A stretch of DNA of 64,000 bases from Seleniivibrio woodruffii (GTDB taxonomy: Bacteria > Chrysiogenota > Deferribacteres > Deferribacterales > Geovibrionaceae): the NCBI RefSeq assembly GCF_004339245.1, contig NZ_SMGG01000007.1, positions 62,001 through 126,000 of the forward strand, written 5' to 3'. Numbering within the stretch: position 1 is the first letter of the stretch; the number at the start of each line of letters is the position of its first letter. Of this stretch, positions 43,683 to 52,660 are shown in pieces. The notes below the pieces were generated by a model. The model was not told the DNA's origin. It saw only the letters and a list, made by a program, of their open reading frames with translations, and ran no database searches. The position numbers were made by a program, and so were the translations under genes.

Positions 43683-44399
43683 TTAAGCCGATTTCATGTC
43701 GGATTTCTTTGAAGCAGGGTACATGTTGTTGATGTAATTGCCACCCTTCGGAGAGGCATAATAGTACACCGAAACATATTCCCCTTTTTTCAATCTGACA
43801 TTATCGTCCACAACGGACTTATCAGTTCTGTTAAACCACTCGGAACCGATACGGATTGCCTTATCAGCATTTACCGCAGCGATATAGCCTGTGATTTTCA
43901 GATTATGCTCATAAGTCTTTACATCAACAGCAGCAGGCACAACATTATCAGTTACTGTCTGTTTAAAGCTATTAATGTACTTTCTGCCTTTCGTTGTCAC
44001 ATAGACAACGGCATCAACTGTCATTCCTATTTCAGGTTCAATATCCATAACGGTATGTTTTGAGAAAAGATATTCCTCTCCGTTAAGGCTGAGACTGTTT
44101 TCGGAAATGGCAGTAATGTCGGCGGCAAAAAGCTCTTTCAGTGGATTTTCGGCACTAACACCGGCGAGATTTACTCGGTTCAGATAGAGCGAGTTTTTAT
44201 TAGGGCTCAGATAAGCATAAAGGTCTACCTTCATCCCTTTTGAAAACTTCTCAAATCCGACTCTGACAGTCTTTTCCGATGTGACAAAGGTGTAGCCGTT
44301 GATAACAACACCCTTAAAAGTCAGGGTATCGACAACAGCATTTTCAAGATTAACATAGATTGCATTGGAAACAGTTTGATCGTTTGACTTGTCTTGCAT
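43683..44399 (-). CDS. Protein with three OB-like repeats, first gene of the maintenance operon
   Basis: A 238-residue protein made of about three similar strand-rich units, each with a residue pattern like KGMKVDLYAYLSPNKNSLYL, IGMTVDAVVYVTTKGRKYIN and KGEYVSVYYYASPKGGNYIN. The pattern of a short G-turn, an alternating strand, then NSxYLN/KYIN recurs at residues 52-75, 121-143 and 205-228. This suggests OB- or S1-like folds that bind nucleic acid. RNA copy E precedes it, with alternative pairing that includes its start codon. Confidence 0.55.
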   Translation of the reverse strand: MQDKSNDQTVSNAIYVNLENAVVDTLTFKGVVINGYTFVTSEKTVRVGFEKFSKGMKVDLYAYLSPNKNSLYLNRVNLAGVSAENPLKELFAADITAISENSLSLNGEEYLFSKHTVMDIEPEIGMTVDAVVYVTTKGRKYINSFKQTVTDNVVPAAVDVKTYEHNLKITGYIAAVNADKAIRIGSEWFNRTDKSVVDDNVRLKKGEYVSVYYYASPKGGNYINNMYPASKKSDMKSA

Positions 44400-44440
44400 A
44401 GCGTTCTCCTTCGTTTGAAATATTTATTTCCGAACGTAGG

Positions 44441-44486
44441 CACACTATGCTCCCTCTAACGGGGTAGTATGCCCCGTGGGGATTTT
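44441..44486 (-). ncRNA. Pseudoknot switch RNA, copy E (operon leader)
   Basis: Minus strand: outer TCCC/GGGA, inner ACGGGG/CCCCGT with loop CATACTA, and 3' arm GCATAGTGTG. CATACTA pairs with TAGTGTG (seven pairs, one G.U). The same arm, as GCATAGTGT, pairs with ACGCTATGC, which contains the ATG of the gene at 44399 (nine pairs, one G.U). This copy is in the leader of the first gene, so it does not depend on an upstream gene. Confidence 0.7.
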
Positions 44487-44524
44487 GTGACATGTGCTGC
44501 ATATCAACTATGCAACAAAAACTA

Positions 44525-44580
44525 TGACCGGTGGTGTCCCGGTTTGACCGCTGGTGTTGCGGGTCATCATGAAATGATGA
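44525..44580. repeat. 20-bp tandem repeat and inverted repeat in the operon promoter region
   Basis: TGACCGGTGGTGT at 44525 and TGACCGCTGGTGT at 44545 are spaced 20 bp apart, each followed by a C/G-rich end. A TCATCAT-GAA-ATGATGA inverted repeat follows (44564-44580). It lies upstream of the maintenance operon and downstream of the convergent-free end of the defence island, so it may be the operator or an oriT-like site. The rest of 44487-44635 is AT-rich with nothing definite. Confidence 0.5.
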
Positions 44581-44635
44581 AGAAATATAAATAATTATTC
44601 AATAAAATTGCTTCAAATGCAACAGTATTAACTTT

Positions 44636-45430
44636 TCAATTGTTAGTTTTAACGCAATTGTCTAATTTCCTATGTAGCAAAGAAATCAGCGTTAAATAGT
44701 CTGCCGCATCATCATCTCCAGACCACAGAATCTTTGGCTCATGAGCCAGAGGATTTCTGATCGCTGCGAAACACCCTTTCAACAACATAGCAAATCCTTT
44801 ATGCTCAGATTTTTCAGTTTCGGTCTGTAAAGTATTTAAAGCAAGAATTGGCTTGTCTATTGCAAATACAGCCTCAACCAAAGCCGCTCCATCAAGCTCA
44901 AGACCAGACATCACTCTTAATCTTTGAGCTAATCCTTTTGCAGCTTCAAAAACTGCATGAAAATAATTTTCCTGCATAAGCTCCTGATTACAATATTTAA
45001 TCAGCTCAGGATGCATGCTCCTGTCTTTGAATTTTGCACGAATTGTCTGGACTCTCCGTTCTGCTTCTTCCAAAGTAGAGGCTTTATCGCAGGTTTTAAT
45101 TTTACCATCTTTACCCAATTCAAAACCTGCAAATATAAGTATTCTGTTCAAAGCCTCCCTTTTCTCTTCAAATTCACCACTGCGTCCTATATATCTAGCA
45201 GGATTGAAAAATGCCTGTAGAAAATCTAATATTTTATTGGAGCATTTATACTGTCTCTGAGAATCAGAAAATACCCAATATAGCCTTTTCCATTTTGTAG
45301 ATTCCCCAGATTGATCTTTTATGCCACGATCATCTAAAAGTCTTGTGATTTCGCTACCACTTCCGCACTCTCCCAAAAACTTTGCCAGTGTTTCGATTTG
45401 ACCATTTGACATTACAGGCAATGCACTCAT
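44636..45430 (-). CDS. TIGR02391/Ymh-type defence-associated protein
   Basis: A 264-residue protein. The C-terminal half has the TIGR02391 (Ymh) core: ENYFHAVFEAAKGLAQRLR, then RNPLAHEP with a conserved His-Glu, then DYLTLISLLHRKLD. An N-terminal 100 residues contains a WxxLYxVF-type segment. Such proteins are frequent beside restriction or abortive-infection genes, and the RNxxAHE motif is shared with HEPN-like nucleases. It overlaps res by 4 bases and ends the island. Confidence 0.75.
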   Translation of the reverse strand: MSALPVMSNGQIETLAKFLGECGSGSEITRLLDDRGIKDQSGESTKWKRLYWVFSDSQRQYKCSNKILDFLQAFFNPARYIGRSGEFEEKREALNRILIFAGFELGKDGKIKTCDKASTLEEAERRVQTIRAKFKDRSMHPELIKYCNQELMQENYFHAVFEAAKGLAQRLRVMSGLELDGAALVEAVFAIDKPILALNTLQTETEKSEHKGFAMLLKGCFAAIRNPLAHEPKILWSGDDDAADYLTLISLLHRKLDNCVKTNN

Positions 45431-48400
45431 ACATATTTACCTGTGAAATCTTCATAAGAAGTGGCAACTGTGAAAGCGACATCGGTTTCGAGAGCCTTGA
45501 AATGTTCTTTCCCGCAGTTTATCTTTGCGTTTTCTTTTGCTCTTCTTTCTTCAGACATGTGGGTGTCTTTTGTTTCAACAACAAAGTATAGTTTTTCTTT
45601 TCCATCTGCTTCAACAAGAACAGCCCAGTCTGGGTTATATCCGCCAAGTGGTGTTGGAATTTTAAACCAGCTAGGCAATTTTGTATAAAGCTTAATATCA
45701 GCACTTTTTTCAAATTGCTCAGCAAACTTAAGTTCAACATCTGAATCATATACAACGTACTCATGAATTGACTTTGCAACACTCAACATATTCTTGTGCA
45801 GATATCCAAAGAGTTGCATATCATCTTTTTCAAAAAGCTCTTGAGCATAAAATTCAGTATCTCCAATTTTCTGGTATTTAACTCCATTCACCTGCATCAG
45901 CTGCATTTTAGTATTAATAATGTTTGCAACCTGCTCAATGTATTTTTGAGGATTTCTTTTGAATGCGTCCAGTCGATCACTTTCAGCAATAATCTGAACA
46001 ATAGTCTTTCTCGTAAGGTTAGTAGTATTTTGCAGATATGTTATTAAATCAGGTAGTTCAAACGCTGTCGATTCATAACTGCTGGCACTTTCATGTGGTG
46101 TTCCGACATGAACGCCGCCTCTGTCAATTTCTGCAACTGCTTTTCTATAGATAAATCTTGCTTTACCAACATTAAGGTTATTTTTAATCTCTTGGACACA
46201 GTCTTCGACAAGCCTATCAACGTCAAAATTAACTCTGTATGTCGTCTTAAACTTGATTTTATCCCAGAGAATCTTAAACTCTTCGCTCATAAATACTGCT
46301 TTATTAAGAACTATGTGTTTTTTGTCATCTCTATTGTTGATATTCAGTTTTCCTGCAACTTTCTTGAGAATGTTCTCGATCTGGGCTCTTTGCGGTTCGT
46401 ATTTTGCAGAAAGTTTCATATCACCATTCTTAAGTGCAGCTTTCAGGCTATCCTGAACCTTCCCTTTAACATCAACATAGGCATTTTCCTTCAGCTCTTT
46501 AAAAAGCATTTTGGATGCCTCTGAGCCAAGGTATTCTATTTCTTCATCTTCAATAGACACTGCTATGCCTGCAAAAAGATGATCCTCTACAACACCAAAC
46601 TTAATACCTTCTTCTCTCTCAATTTCGTTTTGAAGCCCTTCTGCAAACTTCTCATAAGACTCATTTGCCATAACAGTGAGGGTATTCACCTCAAAGCCAT
46701 GAACTCTCTCACCATCCTGGTTAACTGCGATACGAAGTCCCCTGCCTATTTCCTGTCTTTTTTTGATTTCTGAGTTGGTTTCGTTCAGAGTGCAAATCTG
46801 GAATACGTTTGGATTGTCCCAACCTTCTTTAAGAGCAGAGTGAGAAAAGATGAATTTCAGCTTTGAGCTGAAACTCAAGAGTTTTTCTTTATCCTTCATA
46901 ATAAGATTGTACGCACTCTCATCAAAAGCAGATGTTGCAGGCTTATCATCATTTGTATATTTAGATTCCTTAAACATATCTTCGCCTTTTGTATCTTTCT
47001 TCTTATCTATGGCGAAATAACCGTTATGAACTTCTGCGGCAACAACTTCAGGAGTTTTTCCATCTAGCAGAGTTTGATATTGGGGTTTTCTGACAGCTCT
47101 GACAAATTCTTCCTCAAACATTACCGCAAACTTGCCTTTCTGCGGATTTCCGTCAGCATCATAAGAACGGTAGTTTGATACTTTATCAATAAAGAACAAA
47201 CTTAAAACCTTTATTTGCTTCTCTTTCAGCCTTAATTCTTTGTCCAAATGCTCTTCAATGGTTTTTCTTATCTGAAGTCTTTTATATTCATCGGGATCAA
47301 CCTCACCAACTGCCTGTCCTATTCTGATAATATCCGGCTTGCTAGTAAAGCTGATATATTCCTCACCTTTTTTACAGTATATAGTTTCAATGATGTAGCC
47401 TTCATAAATATCACGCCCATTGCTGTATTTGTTTTCCAGCAGGTCTGAATTTTCCTGAACGGTAACAACCTTTCGCTCTATACTTCCATCCTTTTTACGT
47501 GCATCTATTTCAACTTTCGCTGTAATTGGACTCTTCTTATTATCAACGCTCACCAATTTGATATACGCCTTGTTGTGTCCGTCAATAACATCTATTCCGG
47601 CGACTTCAATTTGTTTGACCAACTTTTGTTCATAGGCATCTACAGAGTCCAGCTTATAAAGCATATGGTGTTTGTCAACATGAGTGGCTGAATACCTGAG
47701 CGTACATAAAGGATTCAAAGAAGCAATAGCCTCTTTGCTCTTATCTGTTCTGTCTACACTTTGTGGCTCATCAACAATTACAATAGGATTTGTGTCCTTT
47801 ATAAATTCAATAGGTTTTGCACCATCCATTCGGTCATGTGCCCTATGGATAATATTTGCTTTATTTTCTTTCTCAGGGTCTGCAAAACTCTTTCTGAAAG
47901 CATCAATATTGATAACCATGATTTGGATATCAGGACTTGTTGCAAAGTCTCTGACTTCAGGCAGACGGTTTGAGTCATATATAAAGTAATTAAAGGGAAC
48001 ATTCTCATAAAGCTCTTTGAAATGAGTTTCTGTCATCTGAAGCGATTTATAGACTCCTTCTTTCACAGCTATCGAAGGAACAACGATAATGAACTTTGTG
48101 AAGCCATATTTGCTGTTCAGCTCAAAAATTGTGCGAAGATATACATATGTTTTCCCAGTCCCTGTTTCCATCTCAACTGTAAAGTTGAATGAGTCCAGCT
48201 TTTCTGAAGGTGCGAGTCCATTTTTCAGCTGAATTTTGCGGACATTTCTCAGGATATCATCATCCAACAATTTAAGGCGGTTACCGATACCAAGATTACT
48301 TTCAGTAACAGGGGCGACATTTGCAGCGGTATATGTCAGCGGAGCAACAGTGAAGTTGGTCTGACACATCTCCTGTCCTTCAAAAATATCGACAATAGAA

Positions 48401-48450
48401 TCTATCGCCTGCCTCTGATAATCAAGATGCGGATCAAACTGTATTTTCAT
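45427..48450 (-). CDS. res: Type III restriction enzyme Res subunit
   Basis: A 1007-residue DEAD-like helicase-nuclease. Walker A is ETGTGKTYVYL (about 93-103), motif II DEPQ, motif III YSATH, motif VI QEIGRGLRIAVN, and the C-terminal PD-(D/E)XK nuclease PDWAVLVEADG...FVVETKD. This is the EcoP-type Res order and length. It travels with Mod at 1-bp spacing. It cuts after translocating between two unmethylated sites in opposite orientation. Confidence 0.95.
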   Translation of the reverse strand: MKIQFDPHLDYQRQAIDSIVDIFEGQEMCQTNFTVAPLTYTAANVAPVTESNLGIGNRLKLLDDDILRNVRKIQLKNGLAPSEKLDSFNFTVEMETGTGKTYVYLRTIFELNSKYGFTKFIIVVPSIAVKEGVYKSLQMTETHFKELYENVPFNYFIYDSNRLPEVRDFATSPDIQIMVINIDAFRKSFADPEKENKANIIHRAHDRMDGAKPIEFIKDTNPIVIVDEPQSVDRTDKSKEAIASLNPLCTLRYSATHVDKHHMLYKLDSVDAYEQKLVKQIEVAGIDVIDGHNKAYIKLVSVDNKKSPITAKVEIDARKKDGSIERKVVTVQENSDLLENKYSNGRDIYEGYIIETIYCKKGEEYISFTSKPDIIRIGQAVGEVDPDEYKRLQIRKTIEEHLDKELRLKEKQIKVLSLFFIDKVSNYRSYDADGNPQKGKFAVMFEEEFVRAVRKPQYQTLLDGKTPEVVAAEVHNGYFAIDKKKDTKGEDMFKESKYTNDDKPATSAFDESAYNLIMKDKEKLLSFSSKLKFIFSHSALKEGWDNPNVFQICTLNETNSEIKKRQEIGRGLRIAVNQDGERVHGFEVNTLTVMANESYEKFAEGLQNEIEREEGIKFGVVEDHLFAGIAVSIEDEEIEYLGSEASKMLFKELKENAYVDVKGKVQDSLKAALKNGDMKLSAKYEPQRAQIENILKKVAGKLNINNRDDKKHIVLNKAVFMSEEFKILWDKIKFKTTYRVNFDVDRLVEDCVQEIKNNLNVGKARFIYRKAVAEIDRGGVHVGTPHESASSYESTAFELPDLITYLQNTTNLTRKTIVQIIAESDRLDAFKRNPQKYIEQVANIINTKMQLMQVNGVKYQKIGDTEFYAQELFEKDDMQLFGYLHKNMLSVAKSIHEYVVYDSDVELKFAEQFEKSADIKLYTKLPSWFKIPTPLGGYNPDWAVLVEADGKEKLYFVVETKDTHMSEERRAKENAKINCGKEHFKALETDVAFTVATSYEDFTGKYV

Positions 48451-48451
48451 G

Positions 48452-50305
48452 TTACAGGCTCCTCACATCTTCAATACCGGCATCTTTTAAGATATGGATA
48501 ATATTTGCTTTTACAACATTGGCATCCAACTCTTTGTCGCCAAATCCTGAGTCTTTTAAAACTACTCGCATGATCTCTGGTTTGAGTTGTTCTTTTAGTG
48601 AAACGATGCCTTCTGCTACATTGATAGTAATATTATCAGACAGGCACACCATGAGTGCCCCCATACCGATATCATAGACTTTCTGTCCATCTATCATGTG
48701 CTCAGTGATTGGAAGAGTAAGGTCAAGTCCAAATTTAAGTAACACTTCATAAAGGATGTCGTGCTCATTACGGTCATCTTTGATGTTAGAGATATAGTCT
48801 TCCAGCTCTCGCTGAGTCAGATCAAAATCTACTTCCCACGGCTTTATATTGGTTGAATCGAGTTTAAATACCTTGAAGCCAAGGTCACCAGCATAATTTT
48901 CAATAGATGTTCTTAGCTTGTAGCTCACGCCATTAAGACGCCTTTTCCCGATATCAACAATTGATTTAAACCCTGCAGCGAACGCTTCGGAATCCTGGTT
49001 AATAAGTTCAGGAATTTGAACTAATAGAACCTTTCTATTTGAGGACTGTTCAGCATTTAATTCAAAAACAGCCTGCGCTGTAGTACATGACCCTGCAAAG
49101 AAATCGACTATGAGATCATCTTCATCTGAAAATGTGGCGGTCAGATATTTGAGTAATAGAACAGGTTTTACTGTATCTAAGCCATGCTTATTACCAACAA
49201 TTTCGTTTAGGTCTGATTTACCTGTTTCTGCCGTCCCAGTGAGTTCAGGCTCCATAAAGCAATAAATCGGATACAACGGATCTTGCTCTTCGTGCTCATA
49301 TTTCTTTTCTTGGGGAACACCATCATCATTAAGCAAGATTCGATTATTTTGGAATAAGTTATCTATTGTTTGTTTGCCAGCTTTCCATCGGAAGTCCTCG
49401 TCAGGCTGATACCCACCTGATGCAAATCGCATAGTTTCCCTTCGAAATGTCCCGCGATTAGACGTCAGAATTGTAGTTGTTCTATATTTGCCGTCGGCAT
49501 CTTCATGCGGATATGTTCTTGTTTTTGCAGGAACAACATTAAACTTCAACTCATCTCCAGCGCGTCTACCATATACTAAAATGTATTCGGCTACTTTTTG
49601 CGGCCGGAACTTAGCATCACCGGCATTGGTTGGTTTAGCACGCGACTTCCAAGTAAAAATAGCAACGCGATTTTCTTCACCAAAAATTTCATTCATTATA
49701 GACGTTAAGTTTGAAAGCTCTGCATCTCCAATAGAAACAAGGATCACTCCGTCATCATGAAGCATATTTCTGGCAAGTTTTAAGCGCGGGTACATCATAT
49801 TTAGCCAGTTAGTATGATAGCGACCATTCGTTTCTGGGTTGTTTGAAATATTATGCCCCTCACCATCTACCTGACCAGTTATTTTCTTATAATTTTTGAT
49901 ATTATCTTTAAAGTCATCCTTATAAACAAAATCCTTTCCAGTGTTGTATGGTGGATCAATATAGATCATTTTCACTTTTCTGTAATAGCTTTTCTGAAGG
50001 AGTTTCAAAACTTCAAGGTTATCTCCTTCTATGAATATGTTTTTAGTGTTTTCCCAGTCCAATGATTCTTCTGGACATGGACGTATAGTTCCCGTGCTTG
50101 GGGTTTGTGCAATAAGCTTTGCCTGTCTCTTACCATTCCAGTTAAAGCTGTAACGTTCTTCTCTGTCATCTATAAAATCGCCAAGTTCTTCTTTCAGCTT
50201 GTCACAATCCAGCTTCCCTTCTGTAAAAACTTCCGGAAAAATTTCCTTCAGCTTATTTATATTTTCCTGCACTATATCTAATGTCTTTCCGTCCATTTTA
50301 TCCAT
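48452..50305 (-). CDS. mod: Type III DNA methyltransferase Mod subunit
   Basis: A 617-residue N6-adenine methyltransferase (start ATG 50305 with AAGGA upstream; the frame allows 50314). Motif IV is YIDPPYNTGKDF, followed by a long target-recognition segment, then motif I DFFAGSCTTAQAVFEL, the beta-class order of type III Mod. It provides both methylation and site recognition for Res. It is inside a larger gene set with a helicase and three accessory proteins upstream. Confidence 0.95.
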   Translation of the reverse strand: MDKMDGKTLDIVQENINKLKEIFPEVFTEGKLDCDKLKEELGDFIDDREERYSFNWNGKRQAKLIAQTPSTGTIRPCPEESLDWENTKNIFIEGDNLEVLKLLQKSYYRKVKMIYIDPPYNTGKDFVYKDDFKDNIKNYKKITGQVDGEGHNISNNPETNGRYHTNWLNMMYPRLKLARNMLHDDGVILVSIGDAELSNLTSIMNEIFGEENRVAIFTWKSRAKPTNAGDAKFRPQKVAEYILVYGRRAGDELKFNVVPAKTRTYPHEDADGKYRTTTILTSNRGTFRRETMRFASGGYQPDEDFRWKAGKQTIDNLFQNNRILLNDDGVPQEKKYEHEEQDPLYPIYCFMEPELTGTAETGKSDLNEIVGNKHGLDTVKPVLLLKYLTATFSDEDDLIVDFFAGSCTTAQAVFELNAEQSSNRKVLLVQIPELINQDSEAFAAGFKSIVDIGKRRLNGVSYKLRTSIENYAGDLGFKVFKLDSTNIKPWEVDFDLTQRELEDYISNIKDDRNEHDILYEVLLKFGLDLTLPITEHMIDGQKVYDIGMGALMVCLSDNITINVAEGIVSLKEQLKPEIMRVVLKDSGFGDKELDANVVKANIIHILKDAGIEDVRSL

Positions 50306-50331
50306 AATATACATCCTTATTATTTTTTAGT

Positions 50332-50928
50332 TTAAGCCTTAGATTGTTTCTCCCAGTGGTCAATAATATCTTGAATGTTTGAGTTAATTGATTTTAATGC
50401 TTTCAAAATTGCATAGAATGTCACAAAAAAATACGAAAATGCAAATGTACTAATCAATTGAATTTCTATAGCTTTGAAACAACCAACTTGCTGATAAAAC
50501 GTCTTATCTCCAATCATTTCGTAAAGATATAAATTATTAAAACCTTTTGGCATCGTTTGAAAAAAGGAAAAAAGAAAGAAAATAACTACAGCCACAAGGC
50601 TAAATAATGTAATTTTTGCAAGGTCAGAATCAAGCGTCTTTAGGGGATCATAAAGTTCTTTTTTATATGCTCCTTCTTCTTGTGCCTGTTTTACATGCTG
50701 TTGGTATGCGGGGTTACCATAAATGACCTCATGAAGCTTAAAAGTAATAAATGTTCTGGCTGTAAAAAGAAAACCTACAAGCGCAAGGAAACCTGAGAAA
50801 ATTGTATCAATAGATATTTTTGTGTTTACAAATAACCCCATCGGCGTTGCCATAAAGAGAATGACAAATATAATAACAAAAATTTTGATATGAGGAATTA
50901 TTTGAAATGATTGTATTGTCTTATTCAT
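50332..50928 (-). CDS. Four-helix membrane protein of the restriction island
   Basis: A 198-residue protein with helices at about 13-32, 40-62, 105-125 and 150-172, and a charged loop (QQHVKQAQEEGAYKKEL). It lies 1 bp from the 315-residue gene and 17 bp from mod. Together the pair resembles, in size and layout only, the Kiwa-type pair of a four-helix KwaA and a ~315-residue KwaB, but I see no sequence signature that proves it. Confidence 0.5.
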   Translation of the reverse strand: MNKTIQSFQIIPHIKIFVIIFVILFMATPMGLFVNTKISIDTIFSGFLALVGFLFTARTFITFKLHEVIYGNPAYQQHVKQAQEEGAYKKELYDPLKTLDSDLAKITLFSLVAVVIFFLFSFFQTMPKGFNNLYLYEMIGDKTFYQQVGCFKAIEIQLISTFAFSYFFVTFYAILKALKSINSNIQDIIDHWEKQSKA

Positions 50929-50929
50929 T

Positions 50930-51877
50930 TTAGTTAGCCGGTTTAAAAACTATTTTTTCATCCATCTGTTTTATCATCTCTTTCACCAAATTATGAGACA
51001 ATAGATTTTCAGTGTCAAATGTTCCCAAATCATCATAATCAAAACCAAGATAATCATCCATTGTATCAGTGAAATTTATGGTAATCTCTTGGTCATCATT
51101 AGTAGTGCCAACTACTGATCCAGAATACACTGTTTTACCCGATTTAAGTCCACGGGCTGTTTTGTTGCGTAAGCTTTTAATCCAGTTAAAAATAGCATTA
51201 TCTGATTGGCCTTCTAATCTAAAAACCTGATGTACCGATTTTAGATTATTAGAAAGTGATGAATTCTCCTTGTCTGCCCCTTCTAATTCATACGTCGTAG
51301 CCCGTACTTCTGATATAGTCTGTAGCTTCCCTATTAAGTCTTCAAACTCCCCAGGAGTGAAAAGTGGACCATAGTTCTTTATACCTCTAATAGTAAATCG
51401 TTTGTTGACGTCTTCTGTTGTGCTAGATTGATCAGCCTCTGCTTTCTTTTGCTTTACAAACTCAAGATAAGTACTCCACAGTTCGCTTAAGAATAGATTA
51501 AAGGCATAAGAGCTCATATAGTGAGAATAGATTCCTTTCATACTGTCTTTTCGAACACAGAAAAAATTAATTTCCACAGGAGGATTTCCATCTACAGGTT
51601 TTGCTTCGATAGTAACTTTTCCATTTTCGTCTTTTTTGACAAAATGATGAAATATATTTGTCTTCGAGGAAATAATCAGACCAGCAATATGTTTATCATT
51701 GTCATTTAGATATAATCTTCTGGTAAATGGCGGATTTTTTTCGAGTTTATAATAAGGCCAGTCACGATCAATATTATCGATATTTTTAAGCCAATCAAAA
51801 AATTTAAGTATACTAACTGATTTTTCCTGTAGCCCTGTATTAAAATAAAATGACGAACCTTTTATTGTTACAGACAT
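50930..51877 (-). CDS. Soluble protein of the restriction island
   Basis: A 315-residue protein with no signal peptide or membrane helix: SSFYFNTGLQEKSVSILKFF, EINFFCVRKDSMKGIYSHYM, and a C-terminal part rich in Asp (DTMDDYLGFDYDDLG). I do not recognise the family. It pairs with the four-helix membrane protein downstream. In a defence setting a soluble sensor with a membrane partner is common. Its presence between DUF4391 and mod is unusual for a type III restriction locus. Confidence 0.5.
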   Translation of the reverse strand: MSVTIKGSSFYFNTGLQEKSVSILKFFDWLKNIDNIDRDWPYYKLEKNPPFTRRLYLNDNDKHIAGLIISSKTNIFHHFVKKDENGKVTIEAKPVDGNPPVEINFFCVRKDSMKGIYSHYMSSYAFNLFLSELWSTYLEFVKQKKAEADQSSTTEDVNKRFTIRGIKNYGPLFTPGEFEDLIGKLQTISEVRATTYELEGADKENSSLSNNLKSVHQVFRLEGQSDNAIFNWIKSLRNKTARGLKSGKTVYSGSVVGTTNDDQEITINFTDTMDDYLGFDYDDLGTFDTENLLSHNLVKEMIKQMDEKIVFKPAN

Positions 51878-51903
51878 GATGAACTCCTAAAGTGACTTAT
51901 TTA

Positions 51904-52656
51904 TTATATATTTTGAGCAAGCTTTTTAAGTTCTTGTTCAAACTTCTTGATTTTTGTATTGAGCTCCACCTGCCGGTTGAAATCTGCGCCTTTGATCTGT
52001 GATCTCAGCTCAGCAATTTTTTGTTCAATCTCTCTTGTCCTATCTAACATTTCTGAACGACTGTTTCTGTCGCCCAGTTTAAATTCTCCGTTGAGTTTAC
52101 CACATTCATAACCGATAAAACAATCCTGCCATGAGCAGTAAAGCGTATAAAAGTTATGCAGTTTTTGCTTATCCAAGCTTAATGAATCAATGAATGCTTT
52201 TTCAAAGTCCATCAGAGTTGATTTTTTAATCCATTCAGTAGTATAAAACTGCTCCGAAACATAAGCTCCTTTTTCTGCCTGACTGAAGCGTTTATGAGCA
52301 AAACTCAGAGCTATGTTGTCATTATTATCGCTGAACCCAAGTAATAAAGGATATGGAATCATCCTGTGTATTATCTCTGCAATCCTTTTATAACCTTTTG
52401 GTTTGACCAGCTCAACTTCTAATATCGCAATTTCAAGATATTCTCTAACATCATCTTTGTATGGCATTATGGTACAAGTTGAAGTCTTAAGCGTATATGC
52501 CCAATAGATATTCTTAACATTATCTTTTATAAGTTTTTTATCTGCCGCAGTGAGACTGTCACTCTCCAAAAAGAGTTTCTTTGCGACTCTACTTCCCAAA
52601 ATTGTACTATCTGGGAATGATATTTTATCCCATACCGTTTTTAACACCTCAACCAT
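51904..52656 (-). CDS. DUF4391-like protein
   Basis: A 250-residue protein from ATG 52656 (AAGGA eight bases upstream). It shows the DUF4391 pattern: FPDSTILGSRVAKKLFLE, KDNVKNIYWAYTLKTSTCTI, MIPYPLLLG and FSQAEKGAYVSEQFYTTEWI, with a C-terminal coiled coil. DUF4391 genes often accompany a large helicase next to Mod/Res genes. Overlaps the helicase gene stop, so they are co-translated. Confidence 0.7.
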   Translation of the reverse strand: MVEVLKTVWDKISFPDSTILGSRVAKKLFLESDSLTAADKKLIKDNVKNIYWAYTLKTSTCTIMPYKDDVREYLEIAILEVELVKPKGYKRIAEIIHRMIPYPLLLGFSDNNDNIALSFAHKRFSQAEKGAYVSEQFYTTEWIKKSTLMDFEKAFIDSLSLDKQKLHNFYTLYCSWQDCFIGYECGKLNGEFKLGDRNSRSEMLDRTREIEQKIAELRSQIKGADFNRQVELNTKIKKFEQELKKLAQNI

Positions 52657-52660
52657 CTTT

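Noticed and set aside
41224-44486. Rho-independent terminators or REP-type repeats at the G4/C4 hairpins
   Set aside because: No T-runs follow, the copies stand in a fixed place before ribosome sites, and loop/arm pairs covary.
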